A stretch of 64,000 bases of DNA from CAYVQF01 sp964454015 (GTDB taxonomy: Bacteria; Myxococcota_A; Bradymonadia; UBA4248), in NCBI GenBank assembly GCA_964454015.1, contig CAYVQF010000023.1, forward strand, positions 9,303 to 73,302. Reading direction: 5' to 3'. Positions within the stretch are counted from its first letter, which is position 1, and each line of letters starts with the position of its first letter. Shown piece after piece: positions 34,580 through 43,807 of the stretch. Made by a program: the position numbers and the translations under genes. The notes under the pieces are model-generated. The model saw nothing but the letters and a program-made list of their open reading frames with translations, made no database searches and had not been told where the DNA came from.

Positions 34580-36481
34580 ATGGTCGCTGGGTGCACAACC
34601 TCTCTCCTCTCCATCCTTGGGCTCGTCCTGTGCCTCGGCGCTTGCTCCAGTCGCCATGACGCCGACCGCCAACTCGCCGCCTCTTACCCACGCGATCTGG
34701 GTCAGCTCGCGGCCAAGCTCCCCCAGGAGGCCATGGCGCGCCTCCCAGAGATCGACGCCCTCATCAGCGCGGCCTACGCGCATCACGGGCCCATCGCCGA
34801 CATGGACCTGCGCTTCCGCGCCATCGTCGCGGCCCTCGTCAGCGACACGGCGCGCCAGGGGCAGCTCGCCAACCTCCAGGGCCTGACCCCGGCTGGCGCC
34901 ATCCTCTACCAGCGCCTCGCCCTCGCCCACCTAGACGCCTTGTGGCCCGAGGACTATCACCTCACCTTCATCGGCCAAAGCCTGGAGCAGCTCGCCGCGC
35001 GGCCTGTCGCTGAAACGGTGCTCACCCTCGACGCCGCCGAGCGCACGGCCCTCGACGCGTGGATCCAAGGCAACCACAACCTGGTGGCGGCCCAAGAGGA
35101 CCCCGTCGCGTTCTTGCTAGACGCCCCAGATGGCCCCATCCCCGACTTCTGCCGCCGCTTTCGCGCCCTGCAGGATGAACGCGCCGAGCGCGCTGCCCTG
35201 GCGGTCCGCCTCGACCTCGCCCTCATCGATGCGCTCTTGGGCTACGCCCACGACCTCAGCCTGGCCAATCTGCACGATATTCCCCATCAGGTCCGCGCCA
35301 ACCAAGGGGACGAACGCCTCTTGCGAGAGCGTCTGTGGGCGGTCCTCGACGCCTTCCTCATCCTCCCTGAGGAGAGTCTCGACCGTCTCCAGCCCACTTA
35401 CGACCAGTATGGGCGCCTCAAAACGGCCCTGGCGCGCTATCGGGAGATCGCCGACCAGGGCGGCTGGGCGACCCTGCGTCCCAAGAGGCTCCCCCTGCGG
35501 CGCGGCGACCGCGGCGATGATGTCAAAGCGCTGCAACAACGCCTCGAGCAGGAAGGCTACGGCCACGACCTGGGCAGCGGGGTCTTTGACGCCGCCACCG
35601 CCGAAGCCGTGAAGCGCTACCAGCGCACCCACCAGTTCCGCGACAATGGCAACGTCGATAGCCGCGAGCTGGCGAGCCTGAACCGCAGTGTTTACGAGCG
35701 CATCGCCCAGATCGAGGTCACCATGGCGCGCTGGCGCATGACCCGTGTCGCCAATGACAGCTACTACCTGCTGGTCAACCTCCCCGACTTCCACGGCGAG
35801 CTGTGGGCCGATGGCCGGCTCCTGCATCGCTTCCCCGTCATGGTCGGGGCGGCCTCGCGCTACCGCTCGGAAGAGCGCGGCGACTATATCTACCGCGACG
35901 CCACCCCCTTGCTCTCATCGGCCATCAACGCCGTGGTCTACAACCCCTATTGGAATGTCCCCACGCGCATCAAACGCAGCCTCGACCTCAACCTCCAGAA
36001 GGACCCCAACTGGTACGAGAACAACGGCTACGAGGTCTTCCGCTCGTCGGGTCGGGTGGAGCGCGTGCGCCAGAAGCCGGGGCCAAACAACGCCCTCGGC
36101 CAGGTGAAAATTCTCTTTCCCAACCGTGAGGACGTCTATCTCCATGACACGCCCAAGCGCGCCCTCTTTCGCCACCCCATGCGCGCCTTCAGCCACGGCT
36201 GCATTCGCGTCCATGAGCCGCTGCACCTGGCCAGGCTGCTCCTCGAGCGCGATGGACGCCGAGATCTCGACAAGAGAATCGCCCAGGCGCTGGCCAGCGA
36301 TCGCGACGATTGGTTGAACCTGCAGAGCCCTGTCCCCATTCACATCGAATATTTCGTCGTCCGCGTCGACGACGAGGGGCAAGTCCACTTCAACGCCGAT
36401 CTCTACCGCCATGACGCGCCCCTGCGCGCCCAGCGCCTGGCCCGTCTGGGCCAAGCCGCGGACGATGACGACGAACTATGA
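34580..36481 (+). CDS. L,D-transpeptidase (YcbB/LdtD-like lipoprotein)
   Basis: Cell-wall crosslinking enzyme of 633 aa. The ATG at 34580 has GAGGTG 5 nt upstream and starts a lipoprotein signal (LGLVLCLGAC, Cys22). Domains: a helical YcbB-type N-terminal region, a peptidoglycan-binding domain (about 303-365, LRRGDRGDDVKALQQRLEQ), and the YkuD catalytic domain with HDTPKRALF and SHGCIRVHEP (catalytic Cys541). It would form 3-3 crosslinks in peptidoglycan or attach proteins to it. Lipidation is less common for this family and would place it at a membrane. It converges on ruvX with a 6-nt overlap. Confidence 0.9.
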   Translation: MVAGCTTSLLSILGLVLCLGACSSRHDADRQLAASYPRDLGQLAAKLPQEAMARLPEIDALISAAYAHHGPIADMDLRFRAIVAALVSDTARQGQLANLQGLTPAGAILYQRLALAHLDALWPEDYHLTFIGQSLEQLAARPVAETVLTLDAAERTALDAWIQGNHNLVAAQEDPVAFLLDAPDGPIPDFCRRFRALQDERAERAALAVRLDLALIDALLGYAHDLSLANLHDIPHQVRANQGDERLLRERLWAVLDAFLILPEESLDRLQPTYDQYGRLKTALARYREIADQGGWATLRPKRLPLRRGDRGDDVKALQQRLEQEGYGHDLGSGVFDAATAEAVKRYQRTHQFRDNGNVDSRELASLNRSVYERIAQIEVTMARWRMTRVANDSYYLLVNLPDFHGELWADGRLLHRFPVMVGAASRYRSEERGDYIYRDATPLLSSAINAVVYNPYWNVPTRIKRSLDLNLQKDPNWYENNGYEVFRSSGRVERVRQKPGPNNALGQVKILFPNREDVYLHDTPKRALFRHPMRAFSHGCIRVHEPLHLARLLLERDGRRDLDKRIAQALASDRDDWLNLQSPVPIHIEYFVVRVDDEGQVHFNADLYRHDAPLRAQRLARLGQAADDDDEL

Positions 36482-36910
36482 GCGCCCCTGCGGCGAGCCC
36501 AGGTAAGCCTGGAGGATCAAGGCAGCCGCCACGGAATCCACCGTGTCCTTGCGCTTGCGCCGCGAGACGTTGCCCTCCAGCAAGGCGCGCTCCGCCGCCA
36601 CCGTGGTCAAGCGCTCATCCCATTCGATGACGGGGCAGCTCCCGATCACCGCGGCGACCTTGCGCAGCCACTGCCGCGTGCGCCGCGCCGCAGGCCCTTC
36701 CCGGCCGTCGAGCTGCAAAGGCATGCCCACCACCAGCGCCACTGGGGCGTAACGCTGAAAGAGCGCGTCCAGGGCGATACAGGAAGCCTCGGCGTCGCTC
36801 GCCACGATGGCGGGGAGTACCTGGGCCGTCAATCCGAGAGGATCGCTCACGGCAACGCCGATACGCTGGGTGCCAATGTCCAAGCACAGCACGCGCTTGC
36901 TGTCCGTCAT
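36476..36910 (-). CDS. ruvX: Holliday junction resolvase-like RuvX/YqgF
   Basis: Putative RNase H-fold nuclease of 144 aa, linked to pre-16S rRNA processing and recombination. Motifs: VLCLDIGTQRIGVAVSDPLG (catalytic Asp), LVVGMPLQLDGREGPAA, EWDERLTTVAAERAL and KDTVDSVAAALILQAYL (final catalytic Asp). Length is normal. It overlaps the stop of the upstream gene by 4 nt (36907-36910), so it is translated with an uncharacterised protein and a HEAT-like protein as one unit. Confidence 0.93.
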   Translation of the reverse strand: MTDSKRVLCLDIGTQRIGVAVSDPLGLTAQVLPAIVASDAEASCIALDALFQRYAPVALVVGMPLQLDGREGPAARRTRQWLRKVAAVIGSCPVIEWDERLTTVAAERALLEGNVSRRKRKDTVDSVAAALILQAYLGSPQGRS

Positions 36911-38070
36911 GCCGGCTTCTCGAGGGCGCGCTGCGTCAAGCCCACCACTTCAGCGCCCACTGCGGCGGGCCCCAAGGCCCACACCCGCAGCCCAGCGTAG
37001 ACCCCGTTGACACGCTTCCCAGCGATGAAGAGCTGGGTGCCCTCGCGCAGACCATCGACGCTGAGCTCGACGAGGCCGTCCTCCGCCCCAGACGCCGCAA
37101 GGCGACTGCGCACTTCGACAGCGCGCACGCTCACCTCCGTGCGCAGGACCTTGGCGACGGCGGCCGTCTCTTCGAAGGGCATCAGGGCCGAGTGCTCCAG
37201 GTTCTGCCACCTGCTGAAGTAGACCACCGCCGCTTCGGTGTCGCGGCGGCGCGGGCTGCGCAGGAGGGGAAATTCACCGCCCATGAAGGCATCCAGGGCA
37301 CCGCGCAAAGCCCCCCAGATCTCCTCCACGCTGCGATAGGGTGTGCGCAGGGGCGCACCACCGGAGAAAGCATGGCCGCGCCGCATCAACGCCACCGGCA
37401 CGATGGCCTGCGCCCCCATCCGGTGCACCGGCCGAATGAGCAGCCGCTGCTCGGGCACCGCCTCGAGGGCCACACCAGCAATCACCACCCGGGCTTCGGC
37501 CACGTAGCGCCCCAAGCTCGACAGCTCACCTCGCACCAACCACGTGGGGAAATCATCGGGGGCAAAGAGCGGCTGCGCCACCCTGGGCAGGGGCGCGAAG
37601 ACGGGATCGCTCGCCTGGGGAGAGAGCACCCGCAGAAAATCTCGCCAGCCGCCGCTGCGCTCACTGGGTGCTGGCGGGCGCACGGGCGACTTGCTCCGCA
37701 TCCAGAGCCGCAGCGCCTCTGCCTGCGCGGCCCGCATGAGCGCCCACAACTGATCTTGCGCCGCAGCACTCAGGTCGACGCAATCCAAACGCGGAGGCTC
37801 ACCGAGCTGCCACCGCGCGCGCCCCCCCGCGGGGAAACCCGCCAACTCTACCCACCCGCTGTGTCGTGTGCCGTGGGCTTCATGGGGCTCAGCGAAACGA
37901 AGGGAGGCCTCCCCCTGCCGCATCACCCATTGCCCCTCTTGATCCTGCTCGGGCTGACCCCAAGCGTCGCGATTCAGCGCCAGCACCTGCTGCGCCGCCT
38001 GGAAGACCAACTCCAGGGCAGCCTCCTGCTCAGGGGCGATGACAAAGTAGTAGGACAACGTGTCGGCCAT
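36907..38070 (-). CDS. Uncharacterised soluble protein coupled to ruvX
   Basis: Protein of 387 aa with no signal peptide, TM helix or motif that I recognise. It has a mixed alpha/beta look, begins MADTLSYYFVIAPEQEAALE and contains a stretch VVIAGVALEAVPEQRLLIRP. GAGAGGG lies 5 nt before the ATG. The tight coupling with ruvX (ATGA) and the 15-nt gap after the HEAT-like gene suggest a shared, perhaps nucleic-acid-related or housekeeping, role. This is inference from position only. Confidence 0.6.
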   Translation of the reverse strand: MADTLSYYFVIAPEQEAALELVFQAAQQVLALNRDAWGQPEQDQEGQWVMRQGEASLRFAEPHEAHGTRHSGWVELAGFPAGGRARWQLGEPPRLDCVDLSAAAQDQLWALMRAAQAEALRLWMRSKSPVRPPAPSERSGGWRDFLRVLSPQASDPVFAPLPRVAQPLFAPDDFPTWLVRGELSSLGRYVAEARVVIAGVALEAVPEQRLLIRPVHRMGAQAIVPVALMRRGHAFSGGAPLRTPYRSVEEIWGALRGALDAFMGGEFPLLRSPRRRDTEAAVVYFSRWQNLEHSALMPFEETAAVAKVLRTEVSVRAVEVRSRLAASGAEDGLVELSVDGLREGTQLFIAGKRVNGVYAGLRVWALGPAAVGAEVVGLTQRALEKPA

Positions 38071-38085
38071 TGGGACCCTCTCGCG

Positions 38086-39234
38086 CTAGCCTTTGCCACC
38101 TTGCCCCGCCGACTTCTGCCGGAACAGCATCTGCGCTTGTCGGGCCAACTGACTCGGGATGTTCTTGTTGCGCTGCAAATTCTTGAGATCGTTCGGGCGC
38201 AAGCTCTTCAAAAAACCTACGGAATCGCTCAAAGGGCACTTGGGATTGGACACCAAGGCCAGCGTCACCGGATAAAAGCGAGTCCACTCGCGGTTCTTCG
38301 AGATGTAGGAGATCACCCCGTCAGGAATGTTGCGACTAGAGGCGTACTTGGCCGCCTCGCCCGGAGTGATCTTCGGGCTGCGGATGGCGGCGATGTGCAC
38401 CACCTTGCGGCTGTCCCGCAGCAATATGGCCCGATCCTCGTTGCTCCCGATCAAGGCCAGGCGGATCTTCTGCGCAGGATTCATGCGCTCGATGAGCTGC
38501 CATCGGCTCATGCGCCGCTGGTCCTCTTCCGTCTTGGCTTCCTCTTCACCCGAGAGCAGCGCCTCGATGCGCTCCTCGTCATCGTCACGGTTCTCCCGCT
38601 CCACCGAGGACACCAAGACGCTGGCGAACTCTTCATCGCTGATGTCGTTGTCGCTGTCTTTGTCGTAGTCCGGCGTCATCATCGCTTCTTGCAAGCCAGG
38701 GAGATTCGCCAGCACCACGTTGTTGCGCCGCGCCAGGTCGAGGATCTTTTGCACCGTCGACATCCGGGTGCGCGGGTTGGTGTAGAGCCCCTCGATGATG
38801 GGAGCGGCGCGTAAGAGGCGCACGTGCAGCCCGGCGATGACCTCAGCGATCCGCTCGCTGACCTTGCTCGCCAAGAAGGCGATAGTGTCGTCGGCCACGG
38901 CCTGGTTGACCACCAGTAACTCGAGCAGCGCGTCGTTGGTCAACAAGTTGCGCGCCAAGACATCCAGGACCCGCACATCGAGCGGGGCCCGCACCACCCC
39001 ACTCATGATGTCTGAAGGCAACTCGCGCAGGCTCTGGGTAGCAGCCTCGCGAACTTTGGTCTCGGGATCGTAACTGAGCTGGTAGAGCACCGTCACCATC
39101 TCGTTGGGTGGCAACGGCACCATGGACTTGGCCGCCATCATCCGCATCGGTGGCGGTGACGCCGGATCGACGTGCTTACGCGCCGCTTCGGAGAATGCCT
39201 CCAAGTCAAGACGGGTTAGCTGCAAAGTACTCAT
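38086..39234 (-). CDS. HEAT-like helical repeat protein, unknown
   Basis: Cytoplasmic protein of 382 aa. The ATG at 39234 has AGGAGG 6 nt upstream. Its first half is a set of short helix pairs of HEAT type (YDPETKVREAATQSLRELPS, LDVRVLDVLARNLLTNDALLELL). A highly acidic centre follows (DKDSDNDISDEEF, DDDEERIEALLSGEEE). The second half has NPAQKIRLALIGSNEDRAILL and KCPLSDSVGFLKSLRPNDLKNLQRNKNIP. I believe such proteins recur in delta-type genomes without known function, but cannot name a family. It heads the unit that ends with ruvX. Confidence 0.7.
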   Translation of the reverse strand: MSTLQLTRLDLEAFSEAARKHVDPASPPPMRMMAAKSMVPLPPNEMVTVLYQLSYDPETKVREAATQSLRELPSDIMSGVVRAPLDVRVLDVLARNLLTNDALLELLVVNQAVADDTIAFLASKVSERIAEVIAGLHVRLLRAAPIIEGLYTNPRTRMSTVQKILDLARRNNVVLANLPGLQEAMMTPDYDKDSDNDISDEEFASVLVSSVERENRDDDEERIEALLSGEEEAKTEEDQRRMSRWQLIERMNPAQKIRLALIGSNEDRAILLRDSRKVVHIAAIRSPKITPGEAAKYASSRNIPDGVISYISKNREWTRFYPVTLALVSNPKCPLSDSVGFLKSLRPNDLKNLQRNKNIPSQLARQAQMLFRQKSAGQGGKG

Positions 39235-39349
39235 GCTGCCTCCTGGATCTGCATCGATACGGCTGGTTCTTTCCGGCGACGGCCCTCGCACCAGGGCGAG
39301 CGCTTCGGTCCGCGCCAAAACTCGAGCTTACCTCAGCACTGCTCAAGGC

Positions 39350-41278
39350 TCAACGGCGAGGACGCCAATGGGGGTTCTCATAGATACTCAAGAGGGGCAC
39401 CCCGTCGATGCTCACCACATGCACCGGGCTCGTCGTCTGGTAGTGGTGCCACACTTCGAAGAGGAAGTGGTAGAACGCCCGCTCATGGTGATAGAGCACA
39501 TACTGCGCCTGGTCCACACTCCAGGCCCAGCCGATGTCCTCGCGCAAGAGACCATCTTCCTTATACATCTCATAGGAGTAGTAGAGCGTGTCGTGGAAAT
39601 GGACCAGCGCGCCCGGCGCCGCGTGTTGGTTGATCCACTCCAGACCGGCCCGCGCCGTGTAGCCCCAGAACTGACGCTGCATCCGCGCGTCCGCCGCGCC
39701 CACATAGCCGCCCATGATCTCGTTGTAGTACGACGTCCCGTAGGCGCGGGAGTAGGCCGTCGCCCGAATGTTGGGCCACAGCAGCAGAGGCATGACGGCC
39801 AGCATCACCCCGACGCGCACCATGGGGACGTGGAACACGCTCCAGCGGCGCCCCAAAACATGGCACAGGCCGCACACCGCCCAGTAAACCCCGATGCCGG
39901 CAAAGCACGCCACGAAGGGCATGGCCGTCATCCAGTGCTTGGTCCCGCCAAAAATGGGGGAGTTGGGCATGGCAATGATCAGGTAGGGCACCAGCGTCCC
40001 CAGCCCCATCAACAACACCGTGCCGCGACTGTCCCAGGCATAGCCCCGTTGCACGGGTCCGGCCGCACGCCAAGCCGCTGCCGTGGATCGCGCCGTGCGA
40101 AAACCATGGCGCAGGGGAGCACCTTCGGCCACGATTGGCGCTGCCGCGGCCGCATAGAGGTAGGACAACCAAGGGCCGCCCAAGCTGTAACGGACGCGGC
40201 GCACCAGGAAATCCCAGCGCGCCCGCCAAGGCGTGTGCGCCGCCAGGGCGAGCCAACCCACGGCACAGGCCACCATGGTCAACAGCGGAATGGTGTACCA
40301 GCTCATCACGAAGGGAAAAGCCATGGGGAAGGGCGGCACGGCCAACAAGTCCCCCAAGTACTCCGTGGCGTAGTGCTCATGGGCCAAGTGGCGCTCCACA
40401 TACCACGCCACCCGCGCGAAGGACTCATACCAGTGGCGCGGCCAGAGCATGTAGAAGAGCCACAAACCCAAGGTCGCCATGGTGAACAACGACAGGGGCA
40501 CCTTCGGCAGGACCAGACGACGCCCATGGGGACCGCCCTCGATCCGAAACGCTGCCCAACCCTGCAACGCCCAATGGGTCAACAACACGGCGGGAATGAA
40601 GAAGGCATTGAGCTTGGTCCCCAGAGCCAAACCCCACGCCACACCCGCCAGCCACACCCAAGGCCAGGAACGCAAGCTCTTCCAGTAGGCCCACAACACC
40701 CCAAACCACATCACCATCATCGCCGCATCGAAACACGACACGTGAACGTGATAAAAGACCCGGGGCATCGAGATCAGCGCCGCGCAGGCAAAGAGCCCCG
40801 CCATCCGCGTAAAGGCCTCGGCCATGAACAAATACATCAGCCACAACAGCAGCGCCGAGATGACCATCGTCGGCAGCCGCATGGCCGTCGACGGCGCCAA
40901 CCACTGCCTCTCCTGAGAAAACGATCGGTAAGAGAGGCCAAAGAGCGCCTTGAGCAGCACCGGATGCTCTGGGTTATAGGACCAATAGCGATCGATGTTC
41001 TCCTGGGTAAAGGAGCTCTCCCTGTCGCCCGCGGCCACGTTCTTCTCCAGCTCGACGAACCACCCCAGGTAGTCCTTGCCGGCGTAGAAATAGAAACCCT
41101 CGTCGCGGGAGAAACCCATGTCCGGCGTCTTGATGAAAATGAACAACGCCACCGCCGCCAGACACAGACCCACGGCATGATCCCACAACCGGAACCACCC
41201 CCCACGCCACCGCATGGGACTCAGCTCGAGCGCAGCCCCCTCATCGGCAACCCAAAGCTCGCGCCACCATGACCTCAT
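39350..41278 (-). CDS. PMT/ArnT-type membrane glycosyltransferase (GT39-like)
   Basis: Integral membrane protein of 642 aa. The ATG at 41278 has GTGAGG 7 nt upstream and avoids an 83-nt overlap with lgt. The first TM is followed by the GT-C acidic motif (TPDMGFSRDEGFYFYAGKDY). Later segments include NPEHPVLLKALFGL, a Met-Pro rich MPRVFYHVHVSCFD, and GLALGTKLNAFF. About ten TM helices end in a soluble tail with YNEIMGGYVGAADARMQRQF. Such enzymes glycosylate proteins or lipids from polyprenyl-linked sugars at the outer face of the inner membrane. It follows lgt by 7 nt, so it is probably cotranscribed. Confidence 0.8.
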   Translation of the reverse strand: MRSWWRELWVADEGAALELSPMRWRGGWFRLWDHAVGLCLAAVALFIFIKTPDMGFSRDEGFYFYAGKDYLGWFVELEKNVAAGDRESSFTQENIDRYWSYNPEHPVLLKALFGLSYRSFSQERQWLAPSTAMRLPTMVISALLLWLMYLFMAEAFTRMAGLFACAALISMPRVFYHVHVSCFDAAMMVMWFGVLWAYWKSLRSWPWVWLAGVAWGLALGTKLNAFFIPAVLLTHWALQGWAAFRIEGGPHGRRLVLPKVPLSLFTMATLGLWLFYMLWPRHWYESFARVAWYVERHLAHEHYATEYLGDLLAVPPFPMAFPFVMSWYTIPLLTMVACAVGWLALAAHTPWRARWDFLVRRVRYSLGGPWLSYLYAAAAAPIVAEGAPLRHGFRTARSTAAAWRAAGPVQRGYAWDSRGTVLLMGLGTLVPYLIIAMPNSPIFGGTKHWMTAMPFVACFAGIGVYWAVCGLCHVLGRRWSVFHVPMVRVGVMLAVMPLLLWPNIRATAYSRAYGTSYYNEIMGGYVGAADARMQRQFWGYTARAGLEWINQHAAPGALVHFHDTLYYSYEMYKEDGLLREDIGWAWSVDQAQYVLYHHERAFYHFLFEVWHHYQTTSPVHVVSIDGVPLLSIYENPHWRPRR

Positions 41279-41285
41279 CCACGCC

Positions 41286-42245
41286 TCACTTTCGGGAGCG
41301 TTGTTTGCGCTTGCCAGCCCCGTGGGAAGCGCCTTTGCCCTTGGCCCGCGGCGCGCCCTCGCCGCCACCCTCCTCAGGTGTGGCCACCTTCTTCGCAGAC
41401 GTCACCAAATACTTGCTCGCCCGGTCTTGGGCCCAAGGGCCGCGCAGCGAGGCCCACAGCCCCACATAACCCACGGTCGCAAAAGGCAACGACAAATACT
41501 GGCCCATGGTCAGCGGCCCTTCCATCCCGCTGACTTGATAGGCCTTGAAGAACTCCACACCAAAGCGCATGGAAAAATAGCCCGCCAACAGAGCCGAGCT
41601 CATCAAGCCCAAGGGCCGCTCCACACCGCGCTTCACATAATAGCGATTGACGGCGTAGAGGATCGCGAAGAGCACCACCCCCATGGCCGCTTCGTAGAGC
41701 TGGGACGGATGCCGTGGCGCCATGTCGTGACGCGGCATCACCACCGCCCACGGCACCTCCGTCACCCGACCCACGATCTCCGAGTTGAAGAAATTACCCA
41801 GGCGCACACAGGTCGTGGCCAAAGGGATGGTCAAGGCCAAACGATCCGCCATCACCCTGAAGGGAATCTTGCGCACCAGATACACGTAGACCAAGAGCAC
41901 TGTGAAGATCCCGATGGTCGCCCCGTGGCTCGCCAAGCCACCCTTCCAAAACTTGATGATTTCGACGGGATTGGCGAGATACTTGTCGGCCTCGTAGAAA
42001 AAGACGTGGCCAAAACGCGCCCCGAGAATCACCCCGGCGATCAGCGCGTAGGTCAGCCGCACCGCGTTCTCTGGATCCTCCCCATCCTGCTCGTACTGCC
42101 ACCGCAAAATGCCATAGCCGCTCATCAGCGCCGCAGCAAAGAGAATCCCATAGTAACGAAACTCCAAAGGCCCAAGACGCAGCAAAACCGGATCGATATC
42201 CCACAGCCACGTGCCGAGCGCCGTCATCGCATCCAAAGAACCCAT
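41286..42245 (-). CDS. lgt: Prolipoprotein diacylglyceryl transferase
   Basis: Adds diacylglycerol to the lipobox Cys, the first step of lipoprotein maturation; this fits the many lipoproteins in the window. From ATG 42245 it has 319 aa. Motifs: YYGILFAAALMSGY, the signature LGNFFNSEIVGRVTEVPWAV, RHPSQLYEA, and about seven TM helices. The tail after 290 is Lys/Gly-rich. No good Shine-Dalgarno is seen for 42245 or the next ATG (42227), so the start is uncertain by a few codons. Confidence 0.95.
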   Translation of the reverse strand: MGSLDAMTALGTWLWDIDPVLLRLGPLEFRYYGILFAAALMSGYGILRWQYEQDGEDPENAVRLTYALIAGVILGARFGHVFFYEADKYLANPVEIIKFWKGGLASHGATIGIFTVLLVYVYLVRKIPFRVMADRLALTIPLATTCVRLGNFFNSEIVGRVTEVPWAVVMPRHDMAPRHPSQLYEAAMGVVLFAILYAVNRYYVKRGVERPLGLMSSALLAGYFSMRFGVEFFKAYQVSGMEGPLTMGQYLSLPFATVGYVGLWASLRGPWAQDRASKYLVTSAKKVATPEEGGGEGAPRAKGKGASHGAGKRKQRSRK

Positions 42246-42410
42246 GGTACCAAACAACAGCCCTTTCCTTCTGTTAGGCCAAATCCGGGCCCGCCTTGCG
42301 CCCACCGGACCGCGCGCCCGGGCAGCGCCACATGGGCGACGATTCTTCTCATCCCCTCGCGCTGAGTCAAGGAAACCGAAGACATGCCTGGCGGCACCCA
42401 CCGCCCCCCT

Positions 42411-43787
42411 TCACCCCTCCCCCGCGCTGCCGCCCCACGCTGCGACGAAAGCCTCCAAGAAGGCCGTGTCGTAACGCCCCGTCGCCACGCCCTCACTCGC
42501 CACCAAGGCGCGCTGCAGCGCTAGGTTCGTCGTCACCCCCCGGATCTCCAGCGCCGCCAGCGCCTCCCCCATGGCCGCCACGGCGCGCCGCCGATCCGCA
42601 CCCCACACACACAGCTTGGCAAACATGGGATCGTAAAAGGGCGGCACGGTGCCCGCCGCCAGGACCGCGCTGTCTAGCCGCACGGGATGGGCCCACGGGC
42701 TCGCCCAACCCTCCGGCGCCACCACCTCCAGCGCTCCCGGACAGGGCCTGAACGCCGCCCTGGGATCCTCGGCGTTGAGGCGGCACTGCAAGGCCGCGCC
42801 CCGATGGGGGACCACCTCGGGCAATGACAAGGGCTGGCCCAGGGCCAGCCCGATCTGCCAAGCCACCAAATCGATCCCCGTACACAGCTCCGTCACGGTG
42901 TGCTCGACCTGCAGACGCGGATTCACCTCGAGGAAATAGAGCCGCCCCTCGGCGTCGCGTAGCATCTCCAGGGTGGCCACCCCACAGTAACCGAGCCCCT
43001 CCCACGCACGCGCCACCATCGCCCTGCACGCGTCTCGCTCGGCCTCGCCCAGGCACGGGCTCGGCGCCTCCTCGAGCACTTTCTGAAAGCCGCGCTGCAG
43101 GGATGACTCCCGATCCCCGACCACCACCACCCGCCCATAGGCGTCGCTCAGAAGCTGCCACTCCACGTGCCGCGCCCCAGGAACGGCACGCTCCACATAG
43201 AAGCCGTGTACCGCAAATGCGCCACTCTGCTCGCGCTCGGCCGCCGCGAAGTGTTCCCCGAGCGCCGCCGGTGTCTCACAGCGTCGGATCCCACGCCCAC
43301 CCCCGCTGGACACCGCCTTGAGCATCACGGGATAACCCAAGGACGCTGCCGCCCTGAGGGCATCGTCCAGGGCAAAGAGCAAGCCTGACGCCGGTAGCGT
43401 CGGCAGGCCCCGCGCGGCCATGAAGTGGCGCGCCTGCACTTTGTCCCCAAGGACGTGCAAGAGCCCCGGCGAGGGCCCGAGGAAAGTCAGATGGGCCAAG
43501 GCACAGCGCCAGGCAAAGCGCGCAGACTCGGACAAGAAGCCATAGCCCGGGTGCACCGCCTGGCAACCGTAGCGCTCGGCCGCCGCCAAGATAACCTCCT
43601 CATTGAGGTAGGTCGCGCGGCTGTCCACCCCCTCCAGGGGCACCACCTGGCTCGCCTCCTGCGCCGCCAGCGAGTCCAGGTCCGGCCCAGCGCACACCAA
43701 GACCGTCTCGATCCCCATCCGGTGCGCCGTCGCAATGATGCGCCGCGCCACCTCCCCGCGGTTCGCCACCAGGAGACGCTCAAACAT
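42411..43787 (-). CDS. Biotin carboxylase subunit (AccC-like)
   Basis: ATP-grasp enzyme of 458 aa that carboxylates biotin on a carrier protein. Motifs: MFERLLVANRGEVARRII, HPGYGFLSESARFA, VSSGGGRGIRRC, RHVEWQLLSD, and EVNPRLQVEHTVTELCTGIDLV (Glu, Asn, Arg of the active site). Compared with E. coli AccC, the stretch normally read as ERDCSxQRRHQK here reads DRESSLQRGFQK, so a His that contacts the nucleotide is Phe. No biotin carrier or carboxyltransferase gene is adjacent, so the partner (acetyl-CoA, propionyl-CoA or pyruvate carboxylase) is unknown. GGAG lies 9 nt upstream. Confidence 0.85.
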   Translation of the reverse strand: MFERLLVANRGEVARRIIATAHRMGIETVLVCAGPDLDSLAAQEASQVVPLEGVDSRATYLNEEVILAAAERYGCQAVHPGYGFLSESARFAWRCALAHLTFLGPSPGLLHVLGDKVQARHFMAARGLPTLPASGLLFALDDALRAAASLGYPVMLKAVSSGGGRGIRRCETPAALGEHFAAAEREQSGAFAVHGFYVERAVPGARHVEWQLLSDAYGRVVVVGDRESSLQRGFQKVLEEAPSPCLGEAERDACRAMVARAWEGLGYCGVATLEMLRDAEGRLYFLEVNPRLQVEHTVTELCTGIDLVAWQIGLALGQPLSLPEVVPHRGAALQCRLNAEDPRAAFRPCPGALEVVAPEGWASPWAHPVRLDSAVLAAGTVPPFYDPMFAKLCVWGADRRRAVAAMGEALAALEIRGVTTNLALQRALVASEGVATGRYDTAFLEAFVAAWGGSAGEG

Positions 43788-43807
43788 GACCCACACTCCG
43801 CCTCGAC

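Noticed and set aside
39104..41272. 722-aa plus-strand open frame opposite the GT39-like gene
   Set aside because: His/Gln/Arg-rich mirror frame without motifs or ribosome site; the minus strand encodes a coherent membrane enzyme.
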